DNA from: Skermanella pratensis
GTDB lineage: Bacteria; Pseudomonadota; Alphaproteobacteria; Azospirillales; Azospirillaceae
DNA: 64,000 nucleotides
Direction of reading: 5' to 3'
Assembly: GCF_008843145.1 (NCBI RefSeq)
Contig: NZ_CP030265.1
Location: 2,776,001 to 2,840,000, forward strand
The translations under genes were made by a program, and so were the position numbers. Positions within the stretch are counted from its first letter, which is position 1. Each line of letters opens with the position of its first letter. A model generated the notes under the pieces. The model was not told the origin of the DNA and did no database searches. It saw only the letters and a program-made list of their open reading frames with translations. Shown here piece after piece: positions 35,422 to 44,663 of this stretch.

Positions 35422-36412
35422 CTTCAACAAGCGCGAAACCTGGGCGGTCCTGATCGGCCTCGCCTTCCTGCTGGCATTGCCGCCGCTGGCGGACGCCATG
35501 GGCAAGGGCTTCTACGTCACCCTGTTCACCCGCATCCTGATCTTCGGGCTGGCCGCGGTCAGCCTGGACCTGATCCTGGGCTATGGCGGGATGGTCAGTT
35601 TCGGCCATGCGGCGTTCGTAGGGGTCGGGGCCTACACGGTGGGCATCCTGTCGTGGCACGTGTTCGACGCCTCGCCGGTGGTCACCTGGCCGGCCGTGAT
35701 CGAGGGGACGGAGAACGCCTTCGTCGTCTGGCCGCTGGCGGCGCTGATGGGCGGGCTGTTCGCCCTGGTGATCGGGGCGGTCAGCCTGCGGACGTCCGGC
35801 ATCTCCTTCATCATGATCACGCTGGCTTTCGCCCAGATGCTGTTCTACCTGGCGATCGGCCTGCGGAAATATGGCGGGGAGGACGGCATCGCCCTCTATA
35901 CCAAGAGCGAGCTGGTGCCCGCCGTCGACCTGTTCGACCGGACAACGTTCTATTATGTCTGCCTCGCGATCCTGGCGGCCTTCCTGGTGCTGTGCCGGAG
36001 GCTGGTCGGCAGCCGGTTCGGCATGGCGGTGCGGGGGGCCAAGGTCAACGAGCGGCGTATGAAGGCGCTGGGCTTCCCGCCTTATCGGTACAAGCTGACG
36101 GCGTTCGTGATCTCGGGCGCCGCCGCCGGACTGTCCGGCGCGCTGCTGGCGAACGCCGCCGAGTTCGTCGGGCCGGCCTACATGTCGTGGCAGCGGTCGG
36201 GCGAGCTGATCGTGATGGTCGTGCTGGGCGGCATGGGGTCGCTATTCGGGCCGGTCCTGGGCGCCGCGGCCTTTCTGCTGCTGGAGGAATGGCTGGCCGA
36301 CTTGACCGAGCATTGGCAGATCTTCCTCGGCCCGATCCTTCTGTTCGTCGTGGTGTTCGCCCGGCGCGGCATCTGGGGCGTGATCGCCGGGCCTGACCGG
36401 GAGGAGCGCTAG
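35414..36412 (+). CDS. Branched-chain-type ABC transporter permease (LivM-like)
   Basis: This 332-aa membrane subunit pairs with the LivH-like permease. The LivM motif LILGYGGMVSFGHAAFVGVGAY, the LRTSGISFIMITLAFAQM helix and the loop ERRMKALGFPPYRYKLTAF that docks on the ATPases are present. The gene overlaps the upstream permease by 8 nt. Confidence 0.92.
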   Translation: MPDFNKRETWAVLIGLAFLLALPPLADAMGKGFYVTLFTRILIFGLAAVSLDLILGYGGMVSFGHAAFVGVGAYTVGILSWHVFDASPVVTWPAVIEGTENAFVVWPLAALMGGLFALVIGAVSLRTSGISFIMITLAFAQMLFYLAIGLRKYGGEDGIALYTKSELVPAVDLFDRTTFYYVCLAILAAFLVLCRRLVGSRFGMAVRGAKVNERRMKALGFPPYRYKLTAFVISGAAAGLSGALLANAAEFVGPAYMSWQRSGELIVMVVLGGMGSLFGPVLGAAAFLLLEEWLADLTEHWQIFLGPILLFVVVFARRGIWGVIAGPDREER

Positions 36413-36415
36413 GGG

Positions 36416-37156
36416 ATGCTGGAGACCCGGGACCTCTGCAAGCGCTTCGGCGGGCTGGTCGCGACCGACCACGTTTCCCTCTCCATTCGGGCGGGCGAGC
36501 TTCATGCGGTGATCGGCCCCAACGGGGCCGGCAAAACGACCCTGATCGCCCAACTGGCGGGCGAGATGAAGCCGGACGAGGGCTCCATCCTGTTCGACGG
36601 ACGCGACGTGACCCGGCTGCCGGTGCAGCGCCGGGCCGCCGCCGGGCTGGCGCGGTCGTTCCAGATCACCAGCGTGTTCCCGCAGTTCACCGCCTTGCAG
36701 AACGTGGCCCTGGCGGTCCAGGCCCATGCCGGGCACAGCTTCCGGTTCTGGCGCCGGGCCTCCCGGGATGAGGCGCTGAACGGCCCGGCGCGCGGGGCGC
36801 TGGACCTGGTCGGGCTGGGTGCGCGCGCCGGCGTCCCGGCCGAGCTGCTGTCGCACGGCGAGCAGCGGCAGCTGGAGATCGCCATGGCGCTGGCGACCGG
36901 GCCGCGCATGCTTCTGCTGGACGAGCCCATGGCCGGCATGGGGCCGGCCGAGGGCGCCCTGATGGTGGAGCTTCTGCGAGGACTGAAGCGGCGTTACACC
37001 ATCCTGCTGATCGAGCATGACATGGACGCGGTCTTCGCCCTGGCGGACTGGATCACGGTGCTGGTCCATGGCGCCGTGATCGCGACCGGCACGCCGGACG
37101 AGATCCGCTCCGATCCCGAGGTCCGCCGGGCCTACCTGGGCGAGGAGGACGGCTGA
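36416..37156 (+). CDS. Branched-chain-type ABC transporter ATP-binding protein (LivG-like)
   Basis: This 246-aa ATPase has Walker A (GPNGAGKT), the LivG-typical ARSFQITSVFPQFTALQNV Q-loop region, the signature LSHGEQRQLE, Walker B (MLLLDEPMAGMG) and the H-loop (LIEHDMDAVF). His replaces the first Gly of LSGGE in the signature, a variation common in LivG-type proteins. The gene lies 3 nt after livM. Confidence 0.92.
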   Translation: MLETRDLCKRFGGLVATDHVSLSIRAGELHAVIGPNGAGKTTLIAQLAGEMKPDEGSILFDGRDVTRLPVQRRAAAGLARSFQITSVFPQFTALQNVALAVQAHAGHSFRFWRRASRDEALNGPARGALDLVGLGARAGVPAELLSHGEQRQLEIAMALATGPRMLLLDEPMAGMGPAEGALMVELLRGLKRRYTILLIEHDMDAVFALADWITVLVHGAVIATGTPDEIRSDPEVRRAYLGEEDG

Positions 37157-37159
37157 GCG

Positions 37160-37846
37160 ATGCTGAGGGTCGAGAGCATCGAAACCTTCTACGGCACCAG
37201 CCAGGTCCTGTTCGGCCTGTCGCTAGAGGTCGGCACCGGCGAGGTGGTGACCCTGCTGGGTCGGAACGGCATGGGCAAGACCACGACGGTCCGGTCGGTC
37301 ATGGGCCTGACGCCGCCGCGGGCGGGGACCGTCAGCTTCGACGGGTCGGTGATCTCCGGCCTGCCGTCGTTCCGGGTGGCGCAGGCCGGGCTCGGGCTGG
37401 TGCCCGAGGGTCGGCAGATCTTCGCCAACCTGACGGTGCGGGAGAACCTGGTCGCGACGGCGCGGCCCGGCCCCTGGGACCTGGGAGGCATCCACGAGCT
37501 GTTCCCCCGGCTGCGGGAGCGCGGCGGGAACATGGGCAACCAGCTTTCCGGCGGCGAGCAGCAGATGCTGGCGATCGGGCGGGCGCTGATGACCAACCCG
37601 CGCCTGATGATCCTGGACGAGGCGACGGCGGGGCTTGCGCCCCTGATCCGGCAGGAGATCTGGCACTGCCTGGACCGGCTGAAGGCGGCCGGGCAATCGA
37701 TCCTTCTGATCGACAAGAACATCGAACCGATGCTCCGGCTGGCCGACCGCCATTACGTGATCGAAAAGGGCAGGGTGGTGTGGTCCGGCACCTCGCCCGA
37801 GCTGGCCGCCAAGCCCGAGATCCGCCACCGTTACCTGGGCGTCTGA
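37160..37846 (+). CDS. Branched-chain-type ABC transporter ATP-binding protein (LivF-like)
   Basis: This 228-aa ATPase is the second nucleotide-binding subunit. Walker A (GRNGMGKT), LGLVPEGRQIFANLTVRENL, the signature LSGGEQQM, Walker B (LMILDEATAGLAP) and the short LivF C-terminus are clear. It is the last gene of the five-gene importer operon, 3 nt after livG. Confidence 0.92.
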   Translation: MLRVESIETFYGTSQVLFGLSLEVGTGEVVTLLGRNGMGKTTTVRSVMGLTPPRAGTVSFDGSVISGLPSFRVAQAGLGLVPEGRQIFANLTVRENLVATARPGPWDLGGIHELFPRLRERGGNMGNQLSGGEQQMLAIGRALMTNPRLMILDEATAGLAPLIRQEIWHCLDRLKAAGQSILLIDKNIEPMLRLADRHYVIEKGRVVWSGTSPELAAKPEIRHRYLGV

Positions 37847-37852
37847 CCGGAC

Positions 37853-38428
37853 CTACGCCTCCGGCACCTCGTGGGCGCGGCCGTGCAAGCGGATCAGAGA
37901 GGCCAGGTCGGGGTGGGATGCCGCCACCCGGGCGTGGTGGCCCTTCAGTTCCCGGACCAGCGCGCCGCCCCGGCCGAGCAGGTCGTCGGCGATTCCGACC
38001 ATCAGGCTGTTGGGCCAGCTTCGCGGACGGACGCGGGAGAGCTCCTGGAAGATCTCGGGCTCCCGGCCGGGGTTGTTCTGGGCCATCAGGATCACGGCGG
38101 TCGCGGTCGAGCGGGAGACTCCGGCGTGGCAATGGATCAGGAGCTGGTCGGCCTTCTCGGCCACCAGTTCCTCGCCCAGCGACAGGATCTTGCGCACGTC
38201 CCGCTCGCAGGGAACGGTCATCCCCGGCCCGACCTGGAGGGTGTCGTCGAAACGCCAGAGGACGCGCCGGTGCGGCAAATAGGCCGTGAAGTCCTCCGGG
38301 TCGGCCCGCTCCGGGTCCAGTATCGACACCACGTGGGTGAAGCCGCTCCGGGCGTGGCCCGCCAATTCGTTGAGGCCGCAGATGGTGATGCGGTAGGGAA
38401 GCAGGGGCGTCGTGATGTCGGTGGTCAT
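37853..38428 (-). CDS. Tyrosine/dual-specificity phosphatase family protein
   Basis: This 191-aa soluble protein carries the Cys-phosphatase loop HCHAGVSRS (Cys100, Arg106). The probable general-acid Asp lies in the RFDDT loop before it (about 61-62). Such enzymes remove phosphate from tyrosine or phosphoinositides; bacterial members of this size often have unknown targets. It converges with livF (6-nt gap) and diverges from the secreted hydrolase gene. Confidence 0.82.
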   Translation of the reverse strand: MTTDITTPLLPYRITICGLNELAGHARSGFTHVVSILDPERADPEDFTAYLPHRRVLWRFDDTLQVGPGMTVPCERDVRKILSLGEELVAEKADQLLIHCHAGVSRSTATAVILMAQNNPGREPEIFQELSRVRPRSWPNSLMVGIADDLLGRGGALVRELKGHHARVAASHPDLASLIRLHGRAHEVPEA

Positions 38429-38552
38429 CGGTCCGGACGGCTTTCGGTTGGGGCTGCGGAAGAAAGCTGGCCCGTTCGGCGGCGAAGGTCAACCTTGCAC
38501 GAAGGGCGCTCCGCATGTTCAATCCCCGGAAGAGCCGGGGGAGGACAGCGGT

Positions 38553-39644
38553 ATGAACGAATGGATCAGCCGGGCGCGGGCCGCCTGCGTCGCCATTGCG
38601 ATGGGAGCGGCGCCGGCGCTCGCCGATCACGACGGCGATGCGCCGCACCGGCGCTTCGAGCTGGGCGATTTCCAGCTGGAGAACGGACAGGTCATCGAGA
38701 ACGGTTTCCTGACATATGTAACCCACGGGACGCTGAACGAGCAGGGCAGCAACGCCGTCCTGGTGCTCCCGGCGCTGATGGCGACCCATCACCGGCACGA
38801 TTTCCTGATCGGGCCGGGCAAGGCGCTGGACCCGGAAAAGCTCTTCATCATCGCGGCGGACACGCTGGGCAACGGCCGCGCGATCTCGCCCAGCAACAGC
38901 GGGACCCAGCCCGGCATCTCGTTTCCCCAGTTCTCGATCCGAGACATGGTCGCCGCCCAGCACCGGCTGGTGACCGAAGGGCTCGGACTGGAGCGGCTGC
39001 TGGCGGTCGTCGGCCTGTCCATGGGCGGCATGCAGGCGTACCAGTGGGCCGTCAGCTATCCTGATACCATGGCGGCGATCGTGCCGATCGTGTCCATGGG
39101 CCGCACCTCGCCCTGGGTCACCGCCATCTGGGAGAGCCAGCGGCAGGCGATCATGGCCGACGCCACCTGGGCGGGCGGCGACTATGTCGATCAGCCGACG
39201 CAAGGGCTGCGCGCCGCGGCGGCGGCCCTGGAGGTCTGGACCCGGCACTGGGACGGCCTGGACCGCCAATTCGAGGATAACGGCGCGGTGATCGAGTGGC
39301 TGGACGCCCGCACCGCCGAGACGGCCAAGGCGTGGGATGCCAACGACTTCATCTATCAGACCCGGGCCGAGGACCTGCACGACATCGCCGCCGGCGGCGA
39401 CTATGCGGCGGCGTTCCGCAGGATCCAGGCGCGGGCGCTGCTGATGCCCGGAACCCGCGACCTGCTGCACCCGGCGGCGGACGCCCGGTTCGCCGCGAAG
39501 CACATTCCGAGGGCCGTCCTGGTCGAGATCGAGTCGGACCAGGGTCACATGGCGAGCGGCGTGGTTGCCAAGGACATCGAGTTCGTTAACGATACGATCA
39601 GGCGGTTCCTCAACGAGGTGCTGAGCGACCTCGTCAAGATATGA
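38553..39644 (+). CDS. Secreted MetX-like alpha/beta-hydrolase
   Basis: This 363-aa protein has a signal peptide (about 1-24, ending PALA). The fold is related to homoserine O-acetyltransferase (MetX): LTYVTHGTLNEQGSNAVLVL, FIIAADTLGNGRAISPS and the nucleophile elbow GLSMGGMQAYQWA (Ser156). A C-terminal Asp (PGTRDLLHP) and His (SDQGHMASG) complete the triad. Because it is exported, acyl-CoA-dependent methionine synthesis is unlikely; an esterase role is more plausible. GGGGAGGAC precedes the ATG at 38553. Confidence 0.82.
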   Translation: MNEWISRARAACVAIAMGAAPALADHDGDAPHRRFELGDFQLENGQVIENGFLTYVTHGTLNEQGSNAVLVLPALMATHHRHDFLIGPGKALDPEKLFIIAADTLGNGRAISPSNSGTQPGISFPQFSIRDMVAAQHRLVTEGLGLERLLAVVGLSMGGMQAYQWAVSYPDTMAAIVPIVSMGRTSPWVTAIWESQRQAIMADATWAGGDYVDQPTQGLRAAAAALEVWTRHWDGLDRQFEDNGAVIEWLDARTAETAKAWDANDFIYQTRAEDLHDIAAGGDYAAAFRRIQARALLMPGTRDLLHPAADARFAAKHIPRAVLVEIESDQGHMASGVVAKDIEFVNDTIRRFLNEVLSDLVKI

Positions 39645-39708
39645 GGTCCGGAACGGCCGGCATCCCGGCGTGTTATGAAGGAGAGACCTTCAACGCGGAG
39701 GATTTGCC

Positions 39709-39885
39709 ATGCGAGCGATGATGGATGACCTGCGGGAGTACCGCCTGACCGGACCGATCCCGCCGACGCCGGGCCAGCCCGAACCGGACAACCCGGCCGA
39801 TCCCGACGCGCCGCCGCCGATCGACGAACCGCCGGCCCCGATCCCGGTGCCGCCGGTCCACAACCCGCCGGGACCGCTGACTTGA
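39709..39885 (+). CDS. Proline-rich 58-aa protein, unknown function
   Basis: A good ribosome-binding site (GCGGAGG, 7 nt before the ATG) starts a 58-codon frame. After a short charged start (MRAMMDDLREYRLTGPIPPT) the protein is dominated by Pro, Asp and Glu (PADPDAPPPIDEPPAPIPVP) and has no hydrophobic core. It could be a flexible linker or interaction peptide. No family is known to me. Confidence 0.6.
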   Translation: MRAMMDDLREYRLTGPIPPTPGQPEPDNPADPDAPPPIDEPPAPIPVPPVHNPPGPLT

Positions 39886-40026
39886 CGGCCTGACGATAGC
39901 GGGAGCCGGGGCGCCCCGCCATGTCGCGTATTGCCGCGCGCGGCGGCATCTGCTTTGGTAAAGGACCTTCCCAGGCGTTCCGCCCAGTCTTGCCGACCAG
40001 GCGTCCCGCAGAACCGGACCCATCCC

Positions 40027-41418
40027 ATGCTTTCCGTCGCTCCCGTGCTGGACCATCTCGACCATGACTTCGACGCCGCCGTGGGCCGGCTCTGCGATCT
40101 GCTGCGCATCCGCAGCGTCAGCACGGACCCGGCCTATGCGGGCGAGACGCGGCAGGCGGCCCAATGGCTGGCCGGCCAGCTGACCGGCATGGGCTTCGAG
40201 GCGAGTTTGCGCGACACGCCCGGCCACCCGATGGTGGTGGCGCACCATCCCGGCCCGGAGAACGCCACCGGGCCTCACCTGCTCTATTACGGCCACTACG
40301 ACGTGCAGCCGCCCGAGCCGCTGGAACTGTGGAACAGCCCGCCGTTCGAGCCGACCGTCGTGGACGCCAGGCACGGCAAGCGGGTGGTCGCGCGGGGTGC
40401 CGTGGACGACAAGGGCCAGGTGATGACCTTCATCGAGGCGTTCCGCGCGTGGCATGCCGTCCATGGGACGATGCCGGCGCGGATCACCGTCCTGCTGGAG
40501 GGCGAGGAGGAGACCGGCAGCCCCAACCTCGTCCCCTTCCTGGAGGCGAACAAGGCGGAGCTGGACGCCGATGTCTGCGTGGTGACAGACACCAACAGCT
40601 GGAACATCGAGACGCCGGCGATCACCTACATGCTGCGTGGCATGCTCTACCTGGAGGTGACGCTGCACGGGCCGAGCCATGACCTGCATTCCGGCATGTA
40701 TGGCGGCGCCGTGCTGAACCCCAACAACGCCCTGGTGCGAATCCTGGGGCAGATCCACGACGAAGCCGGGCGCGTGCAGTTCCCCGGATTCTACGACGAC
40801 GTGGTTCCGCTGACAGAGGCGGAGCGGGAGCAGTGGCGCGGCCTCGGCTTCGAAGAGGCGGGTTTCCTGGCAGGAGTCGGCCTGAAGACTCCCCGCGGCG
40901 AGGAAGGCTGGAGCACGCTGGAGCGGGTCTGGGCGCGGCCGACCTGCGACATCAACGGCATATGGGGCGGCTACACCGGGGCGGGATCAAAGACGGTGAT
41001 CCCGGCCCACGCCTCGGCCAAGTTCAGCTGCCGGCTGGTCGCGGGGCAGGACCCGAAAAGAATCCTGGCGGGCATCAGGGAGTTCCTGGACGCCCGGACC
41101 CCGGCCGATTGCCGGTGGGAGATCAAAACCTTCGGCAACTCGCCCGCGATCAAGGTTCCGGCGGAGCAGCCGCTGATGCGGAAAGCCATGGCGGGGCTGG
41201 CCGATATCTACGGCAAGCCGCCGGTGCTGATCGGGTCGGGCGGGTCGATCCCGGTCGTCGGCTACATCCAGCGTATCCTGGGGTTCGACAGCATCCTGGT
41301 CGGCTTCGGCCTGGAGGACGACCTTATCCATTCGCCGAACGAGAAGTTCGAGCTGAAATGCTACCGAAACGGCATGCGCTCCCACGCCGCCATCCTGGCG
41401 CGGATGGCCGAGGTCTGA
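40027..41418 (+). CDS. M20 family dipeptidase/metallopeptidase
   Basis: This 463-aa enzyme is a two-metal peptidase of the M20 dipeptidase group (PepV/carnosinase-like). Metal ligands and catalytic residues are visible: YYGHYDVQP, ARGAVDDKGQ, EGEEETGSPN and VCVVTDTNSW, with the dimerisation domain LTLHGPSHDLHSG-type loop (TLHGPSHDLHSGMYGG). The start is the ATG at 40027. Length is normal. It probably cleaves dipeptides in the cytosol. Confidence 0.9.
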   Translation: MLSVAPVLDHLDHDFDAAVGRLCDLLRIRSVSTDPAYAGETRQAAQWLAGQLTGMGFEASLRDTPGHPMVVAHHPGPENATGPHLLYYGHYDVQPPEPLELWNSPPFEPTVVDARHGKRVVARGAVDDKGQVMTFIEAFRAWHAVHGTMPARITVLLEGEEETGSPNLVPFLEANKAELDADVCVVTDTNSWNIETPAITYMLRGMLYLEVTLHGPSHDLHSGMYGGAVLNPNNALVRILGQIHDEAGRVQFPGFYDDVVPLTEAEREQWRGLGFEEAGFLAGVGLKTPRGEEGWSTLERVWARPTCDINGIWGGYTGAGSKTVIPAHASAKFSCRLVAGQDPKRILAGIREFLDARTPADCRWEIKTFGNSPAIKVPAEQPLMRKAMAGLADIYGKPPVLIGSGGSIPVVGYIQRILGFDSILVGFGLEDDLIHSPNEKFELKCYRNGMRSHAAILARMAEV

Positions 41419-41431
41419 GGGCCGGGGCCGT

Positions 41432-42220
41432 TCAGGGTTCGTGGAGGCGGGTGCCGTAGGGGTTGTGGATCGCCTCGATCACACCGAGGTGGACGAGTCG
41501 GGCGAAGATCGACACCGGGGTCCGCAGGAACAGTTCCAGGATGTCCAGCACCGTGGCGCCCTCCCGCCACATCCGGAGCAGTCGTTCGTCCTGTTCCGGA
41601 GTCCAGGGCTGGCCACGCCGCAGCGGCTCGGGGCAACGGTCGCGGCTGACCTTCTGGAGGCGGGGGTCGATCGCCTTGCGCGCCGCCTTGAGCGCGGCCT
41701 TCTCCCGATTGATCCCGGCGCGGACGGCGCGCCGCTCCTCCGCCGTCAGGTCGGGCAGGGTCTCCAGCCAGCCATGCACGGTGCGGCAGGCCAGCGCATC
41801 GGCCGCCGCCCGGTGCCACGGCCCGGCGGCCACGTGGCCGGCCCGTTCGGCTGCGAGCGACAGCTTGAGCGCGTATCCCAGCTTGGCGCGGCAGAGACTG
41901 ACCGTGCAGGTGCTCTCCGCGATGCCGGCCGCGGCTTCGCCGACCACGGTCAAATCGAACTGCGCGTTGTGGGCGACGAAGCGGGCACCCTCCAGGATGC
42001 GGGTCAGCTCGGGGCGGATATCGTCCCAGGTGGGGGCTTGGGCGACCATCTCGTCGGTAATGCCGTGGATCTGGGTGCAGAACGGCGCGATCGGGTGCAT
42101 CGGGTTGACCAGCTGGTCGATCAGGACGGTGCCGTCCTGGTCGATTACCGCGATTTCCACGAGGCCCGCGGGGCCGTTCCTGACCCCGCTGGTTTCGGTA
42201 TCGACGTAGAGAGTCCTCAT
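41432..42220 (-). CDS. DnaQ-like 3'-5' exonuclease with a C-terminal extension
   Basis: The 262-aa protein begins with an exonuclease domain (1-165). Motif I is DTETSG (Asp7, Glu9), motif II RFVAHNAQFDLTVV, motif III HRAAADALA, which gives the His-Asp pair of DEDDh enzymes. The C-terminal 95 residues include a basic helix (INREKAALKAARKAIDPRLQ) and a MYB/HTH-like segment (TPEQDERLLRMWREGATVLD), perhaps for DNA binding. It may serve DNA repair or proofreading; its partner is unknown. The start is the ATG at 42220. Confidence 0.85.
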   Translation of the reverse strand: MRTLYVDTETSGVRNGPAGLVEIAVIDQDGTVLIDQLVNPMHPIAPFCTQIHGITDEMVAQAPTWDDIRPELTRILEGARFVAHNAQFDLTVVGEAAAGIAESTCTVSLCRAKLGYALKLSLAAERAGHVAAGPWHRAAADALACRTVHGWLETLPDLTAEERRAVRAGINREKAALKAARKAIDPRLQKVSRDRCPEPLRRGQPWTPEQDERLLRMWREGATVLDILELFLRTPVSIFARLVHLGVIEAIHNPYGTRLHEP

Positions 42221-42533
42221 CAAGCTTCCCGCTTCCGTGTGATTCCTGGTTATGTAGTGTCCCTTATGGTGGATTTTATCGGCTGGTGCCTGGGAAGGAT
42301 ACCTTGACCTCCTGTCAGCCGGCCCGGTGCGATCTGGAGACGGAGGCGTCGGGACATGGAGGAGCCCGCGGGAAGGCTGCAGGCGCACGCATGTGATAAC
42401 GCATCCACCCTCCGGTCCGAAGAGGCAAATCGTCCACCTCCTGCGCATGCCGCCCATGAACCGGCGCGACTGGACATACCAGTCCGTCCTGGTCCAGATT
42501 AGACGGGAAACCGAAGCGCCTGGGGACATCGCG
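42221..42533. other. Divergent intergenic region, no gene seen
   Basis: These 313 nt separate the exonuclease and fRMsr genes, which diverge, and should carry both promoters. An in-frame extension upstream of the fRMsr start has no family character. I see no supported gene or RNA. Confidence 0.4.
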
Positions 42534-43028
42534 ATGCCGGCCGAAACCTTCCTGCCTCCCGCGGCCGATCTGCCGAAGGCGGAGATCTATGGGGATCTCA
42601 AGTCCCAGCTTGCCGGGCTGATGGCGGGCGAGACGGACCTGATCGCCAACGCCGCCAACATGGCGGCCGTGATCTATCACGGGCTGCCGGAACTCAACTG
42701 GGCCGGTTTCTATTTCATGAAGGACGGCGGGCTGGTGCTGGGGCCGTTCCAGGGGAAGCCGGCCTGCATCCGGATTCCGGTCGGCAAGGGGGTCTGCGGC
42801 ACGGCGGCCGAGCAGGGCGTCAGCCAAGTGGTGCCCGATGTCCATGCTTTCCCCGGACACATCGCCTGCGACGCGGCCTCGCGGTCGGAGCTGGTGGTGC
42901 CGATCGCGGTGGACGGCCGGGTGATCGGGGTGCTGGACCTGGACAGCCCGGTGCCGGGACGGTTCGACGAGGAAGACAGGGCCGGGTGCGAGGCTTTGGT
43001 CGCGGTGCTTGTCGACCATATAAGGTAA
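42534..43028 (+). CDS. msrC: Free methionine-(R)-sulfoxide reductase (GAF domain)
   Basis: This 164-aa GAF-fold enzyme reduces free L-methionine-(R)-sulfoxide with thioredoxin. The three catalytic cysteines of the family are kept at 78 (KPACIRIP), 88 (GKGVCGTAA) and 112 (HIACDAASRSE). The ATG at 42534 gives the normal length. It precedes the UxaA-type gene by 65 nt but is probably unrelated in function. Confidence 0.92.
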   Translation: MPAETFLPPAADLPKAEIYGDLKSQLAGLMAGETDLIANAANMAAVIYHGLPELNWAGFYFMKDGGLVLGPFQGKPACIRIPVGKGVCGTAAEQGVSQVVPDVHAFPGHIACDAASRSELVVPIAVDGRVIGVLDLDSPVPGRFDEEDRAGCEALVAVLVDHIR

Positions 43029-43093
43029 GCAAGAGAGATCAACGGAGGCGACTGCAAAGCCCTCCGGGGGAAATGGATCAGGAGGGAACGGGA

Positions 43094-44626
43094 ATGTCCG
43101 ATGTACAGCCGCTGACGATCCGTCTGAGCGCCGCGGACAATGTTGTGGTGGCGCGGGTCAACATGCTGCCGGGCGCGCCGATCGGCGTCGGCGACGTGGT
43201 GTGCCAGGGGCAGGTGCCGCGCGGGCACAAGGTCGCGATCCAGCCGATCGCGGCCGGCGAGCCGATCCGCAAGTACAACCAGATCATCGGCTTCGCGACG
43301 GTGGACATCGCCCCCGGCGACCATGTCCATGTCCATAACGTCGAGATGCACGACTTCGCGCGCGACTACGCGTTCGGCGCCGACGTCAAGCCGGTCGACT
43401 ACGTGCCGGAGGCGGAGCGGGCGACCTTCATGGGCGTCAAGCGGGCCAACGGCAAGGTCGGCACGCGCAACTATATCGGCGTGCTGTCCAGCGTGAACTG
43501 CTCGGCCACCGTGTCGCGCTACATCGCGGCGGAGTTCGAGAAGCCCGGCGCGCTCGACGCCTTCCCCAACGTGGACGGCGTGGTCGCGATCACCCATTCC
43601 ACCGGCTGCGGCATGGCCGACAGCGGGGAGGGCTATGCGAACCTTCAGCGGACGCTGTGGGGCTATGCGCGCAACCCCAACTTCGCCGGCGTGCTGCTGG
43701 TCGGGCTCGGGTGCGAGGTCAACCAGATCGACTTCCTGCTGGAAGCATACGGCATCGAGCGCGGGCCGATGTTCCAGACCATGAACATCCAGGGCCTGGG
43801 CGGTACGCGGCGGACCATCGAATTCTGCCGGCAGCGCGTGATGGAGATGCTGCCGCTGGCGAACGAATTCACCCGCACGCCGCAGCCGGCCAGCGAGTTG
43901 CTGGTCGCCTTGCAGTGCGGCGGGTCCGACGGCTATTCTGGGATTTCGGCCAACCCGGCGCTGGGGGCGGCGGTCGATATCCTGGTGCGCCACGGCGGCA
44001 CCGCGGTGCTGAGCGAGACGCCGGAGATCTACGGCGCCGAGCACCTGCTGACCCGCCGCGCGGTCAGCCGCAAGGTCGGCGAGAAGCTGGTCGAACGCAT
44101 CCGCTGGTGGGAGGGATATACCGCCCGCAACGGCGGCGAGATGAACAACAATCCTTCACCCGGCAACAAGGCCGGCGGGCTGACCACCATCCTGGAGAAG
44201 TCGCTGGGGGCGACCGCCAAGGGCGGCACCACCAACCTGGTGGAGGTCTACAAATACGCCGAGCCGATCACGGCCAAGGGCTTCGTTTTCATGGACACGC
44301 CCGGCTACGATCCGGCGTCGGCGACCGGCCAGGTCGCGGGCGGAGCGAACGTCGTGTGCTTCACGACCGGGCGCGGCTCGGTGTCTGGGTTCAAGCCGGC
44401 GCCTTGCATCAAGCTGGCGACCAACACGACCATGTACGAGCACATGGAAGAGGACATGGACATCAACTGCGGGACCGTCGCCGACGGGTTGGAGACGGTC
44501 GAGCAGGCTGGTGAGAAGATCTTCCGGAAAATTCTGGAAGTGGCGTCGGGTACGCCGACCAAGAGCGAGGCCCAGGGCTTCGGAGACAACGAGTTCGTGC
44601 CGTGGCAGATCGGCGCGGTAATGTGA
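43094..44626 (+). CDS. UxaA-family dehydratase (altronate/galactarate dehydratase)
   Basis: This 510-aa enzyme has the N-terminal SAF domain (about 1-90, NVVVARVNMLPGAPIG, HVHVHNVEMHDF) and the C-terminal catalytic domain of the UxaA/GarD family: GTRNYIGVLSSVNCSATVS, HSTGCGM, LVALQCGGSDGYSG and NPSPGNKAGGLTTI. These iron-dependent enzymes remove water from aldonic or aldaric acids. The FAH-type hydrolase gene follows 37 nt on, so the pair may process one sugar acid to a 2-oxo product and then cleave it. A GGAGGGA lies upstream of the ATG. Confidence 0.88.
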   Translation: MSDVQPLTIRLSAADNVVVARVNMLPGAPIGVGDVVCQGQVPRGHKVAIQPIAAGEPIRKYNQIIGFATVDIAPGDHVHVHNVEMHDFARDYAFGADVKPVDYVPEAERATFMGVKRANGKVGTRNYIGVLSSVNCSATVSRYIAAEFEKPGALDAFPNVDGVVAITHSTGCGMADSGEGYANLQRTLWGYARNPNFAGVLLVGLGCEVNQIDFLLEAYGIERGPMFQTMNIQGLGGTRRTIEFCRQRVMEMLPLANEFTRTPQPASELLVALQCGGSDGYSGISANPALGAAVDILVRHGGTAVLSETPEIYGAEHLLTRRAVSRKVGEKLVERIRWWEGYTARNGGEMNNNPSPGNKAGGLTTILEKSLGATAKGGTTNLVEVYKYAEPITAKGFVFMDTPGYDPASATGQVAGGANVVCFTTGRGSVSGFKPAPCIKLATNTTMYEHMEEDMDINCGTVADGLETVEQAGEKIFRKILEVASGTPTKSEAQGFGDNEFVPWQIGAVM

Positions 44627-44663
44627 AATCCTGGACCAGAAAAGAAGTGGAGAACCAGACACC

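Noticed and set aside
42327-42533. N-terminal extension of the fRMsr protein
   Set aside because: The residues before the ATG at 42534 match no family sequence, and that ATG gives the standard length and cysteine spacing.
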